NCBI RefSeq assembly: GCF_038452265.1
Contig: NZ_CP151843.1
Location: 124,001-188,000 of the forward strand
DNA from: Vibrio diazotrophicus
GTDB taxonomy: Bacteria > Pseudomonadota > Gammaproteobacteria > Enterobacterales > Vibrionaceae
Direction of reading: 5' to 3'
DNA length: 64,000 bases
The stretch's first letter is position 1, and each line of letters begins with the position of its first letter. Positions 63,698 through 64,000 of the stretch are shown piece by piece. A program made the translations under genes and the position numbers. Below the pieces are notes generated by a model. That model ran no database searches and was not told the DNA's origin. It saw nothing but the letters and a program-made list of their open reading frames with translations.

Positions 63698-64000
63698 TTA
63701 CTCGGATTGAGCGAGCTCTTCGCGACACTCTTCTTTTGCAAACAGTGGCGCAACTCGAATCAAGTCGCCATTCGCAACATTTAAAATCTCTGCTTGTGCA
63801 GGAGACAGGGTAATTTCTGTTTCTGTACAAGGCTGACAACCAATGATGGCTCGATAATTACGGTAATCAAGGTTGCCAACAAGCAGTGTTGATTCTGTTT
63901 CGTGATAAGTATCTGAAATCAATACTTTACGAGTTTCACTTTCACGAACAATACGAAGATCTTTGGTGTACGCTTCAAGCGTAGGGCCTGCATCAAAAAT
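63698..64000 (-). CDS. astA: Arginine N-succinyltransferase, C-terminal part (partial)
   Basis: The last 100 codons; the gene continues past the right edge of the window. The conserved DAGPTLEAYTKDLRIVRES and RNYRAIIG match AstA, which transfers succinyl from succinyl-CoA to arginine, the entry to the AST pathway. The frame is open to the window edge. It is 163 bp upstream of astB on the same strand; that gap holds no gene. Confidence 0.88.
   Translation of the reverse strand: MFDAGPTLEAYTKDLRIVRESETRKVLISDTYHETESTLLVGNLDYRNYRAIIGCQPCTETEITLSPAQAEILNVANGDLIRVAPLFAKEECREELAQSE

Noticed and set aside
1..64000. CRISPR array, rRNA, tRNA, prophage or insertion-sequence genes
   Set aside because: No regularly spaced repeats, tRNA cloverleaf sequences, transposase or integrase genes were seen on either strand.

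Overview
The window reads as Vibrio chromosomal DNA. Moderate GC, tightly packed operons and the protein families all fit (Puu/agmatine catabolism, NspS/MbaA-like polyamine sensing, MesX/MesD methionine synthesis, AST arginine catabolism). A Harveyi-clade species is my guess from gene content; no marker gene in the window proves the species or the chromosome.

Layout. 1-10.3 kb is a D-glucarate/galactarate regulon: the end of garD, a tripartite tricarboxylate-type transporter (tctC, then tctB-tctA), a GudP-like MFS permease, gudD, garL, garR, garK and the regulator cdaR. It takes sugar diacids to glycerate phosphate. 10.6-13.9 kb holds a DJ-1/PfpI-family protein, a LysR regulator and an MFS exporter. 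13.9-26.1 kb is a complete agmatine/putrescine-to-succinate pathway: an NhaC-family antiporter and puuA on the minus strand; puuD, puuR, puuC, puuB, aguB, aguA, gabD and gabT on the plus strand. 26.1-27.7 kb has an isochorismatase-fold hydrolase diverging from an AraC regulator.

27.7-36.9 kb is a catabolic module of unknown substrate: an RpiR regulator, a periplasmic SGNH hydrolase, a porin, a DcuC-type carrier, a fumarase/adenylosuccinate-lyase-superfamily lyase, NAD-malic enzyme and an M20 carboxypeptidase. It lies between the AraC gene and a second, 48-bp copy of the AraC 3' end, so it looks like an inserted island. Two matching inverted repeats (GGGAA-N7-TTCCC) sit about 60 bp upstream of the two divergent operons.

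36.9-48.1 kb is mixed housekeeping: GST, an M14-like peptidase, YedI, RlmC, an L,D-transpeptidase, small conserved proteins, a ParD-like/methionine aminopeptidase pair, a WYL regulator, mesX-mesD and a DnaQ-like exonuclease. 48.1-57.4 kb is a more AT-rich accessory block: a CxxC protein, an NspS/MbaA-like c-di-GMP pair, a large lipoprotein, a small FtsZ-like protein without the tubulin signature, and a membrane protein/PEGA-protein pair. It ends in a decayed second copy of the exonuclease promoter and 5' end, so this block also lies between repeats of a flanking gene. 57.5-61 kb holds a second GGDEF/EAL protein and a tehA gene broken by one in-frame TGA. 61.1-64 kb is astE, astB and the C-terminal part of astA.

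Best leads: the degenerate FtsZ paralogue, the two repeat-bounded islands, the unknown-substrate module with its paired operators, and the ParD-like/aminopeptidase pair.
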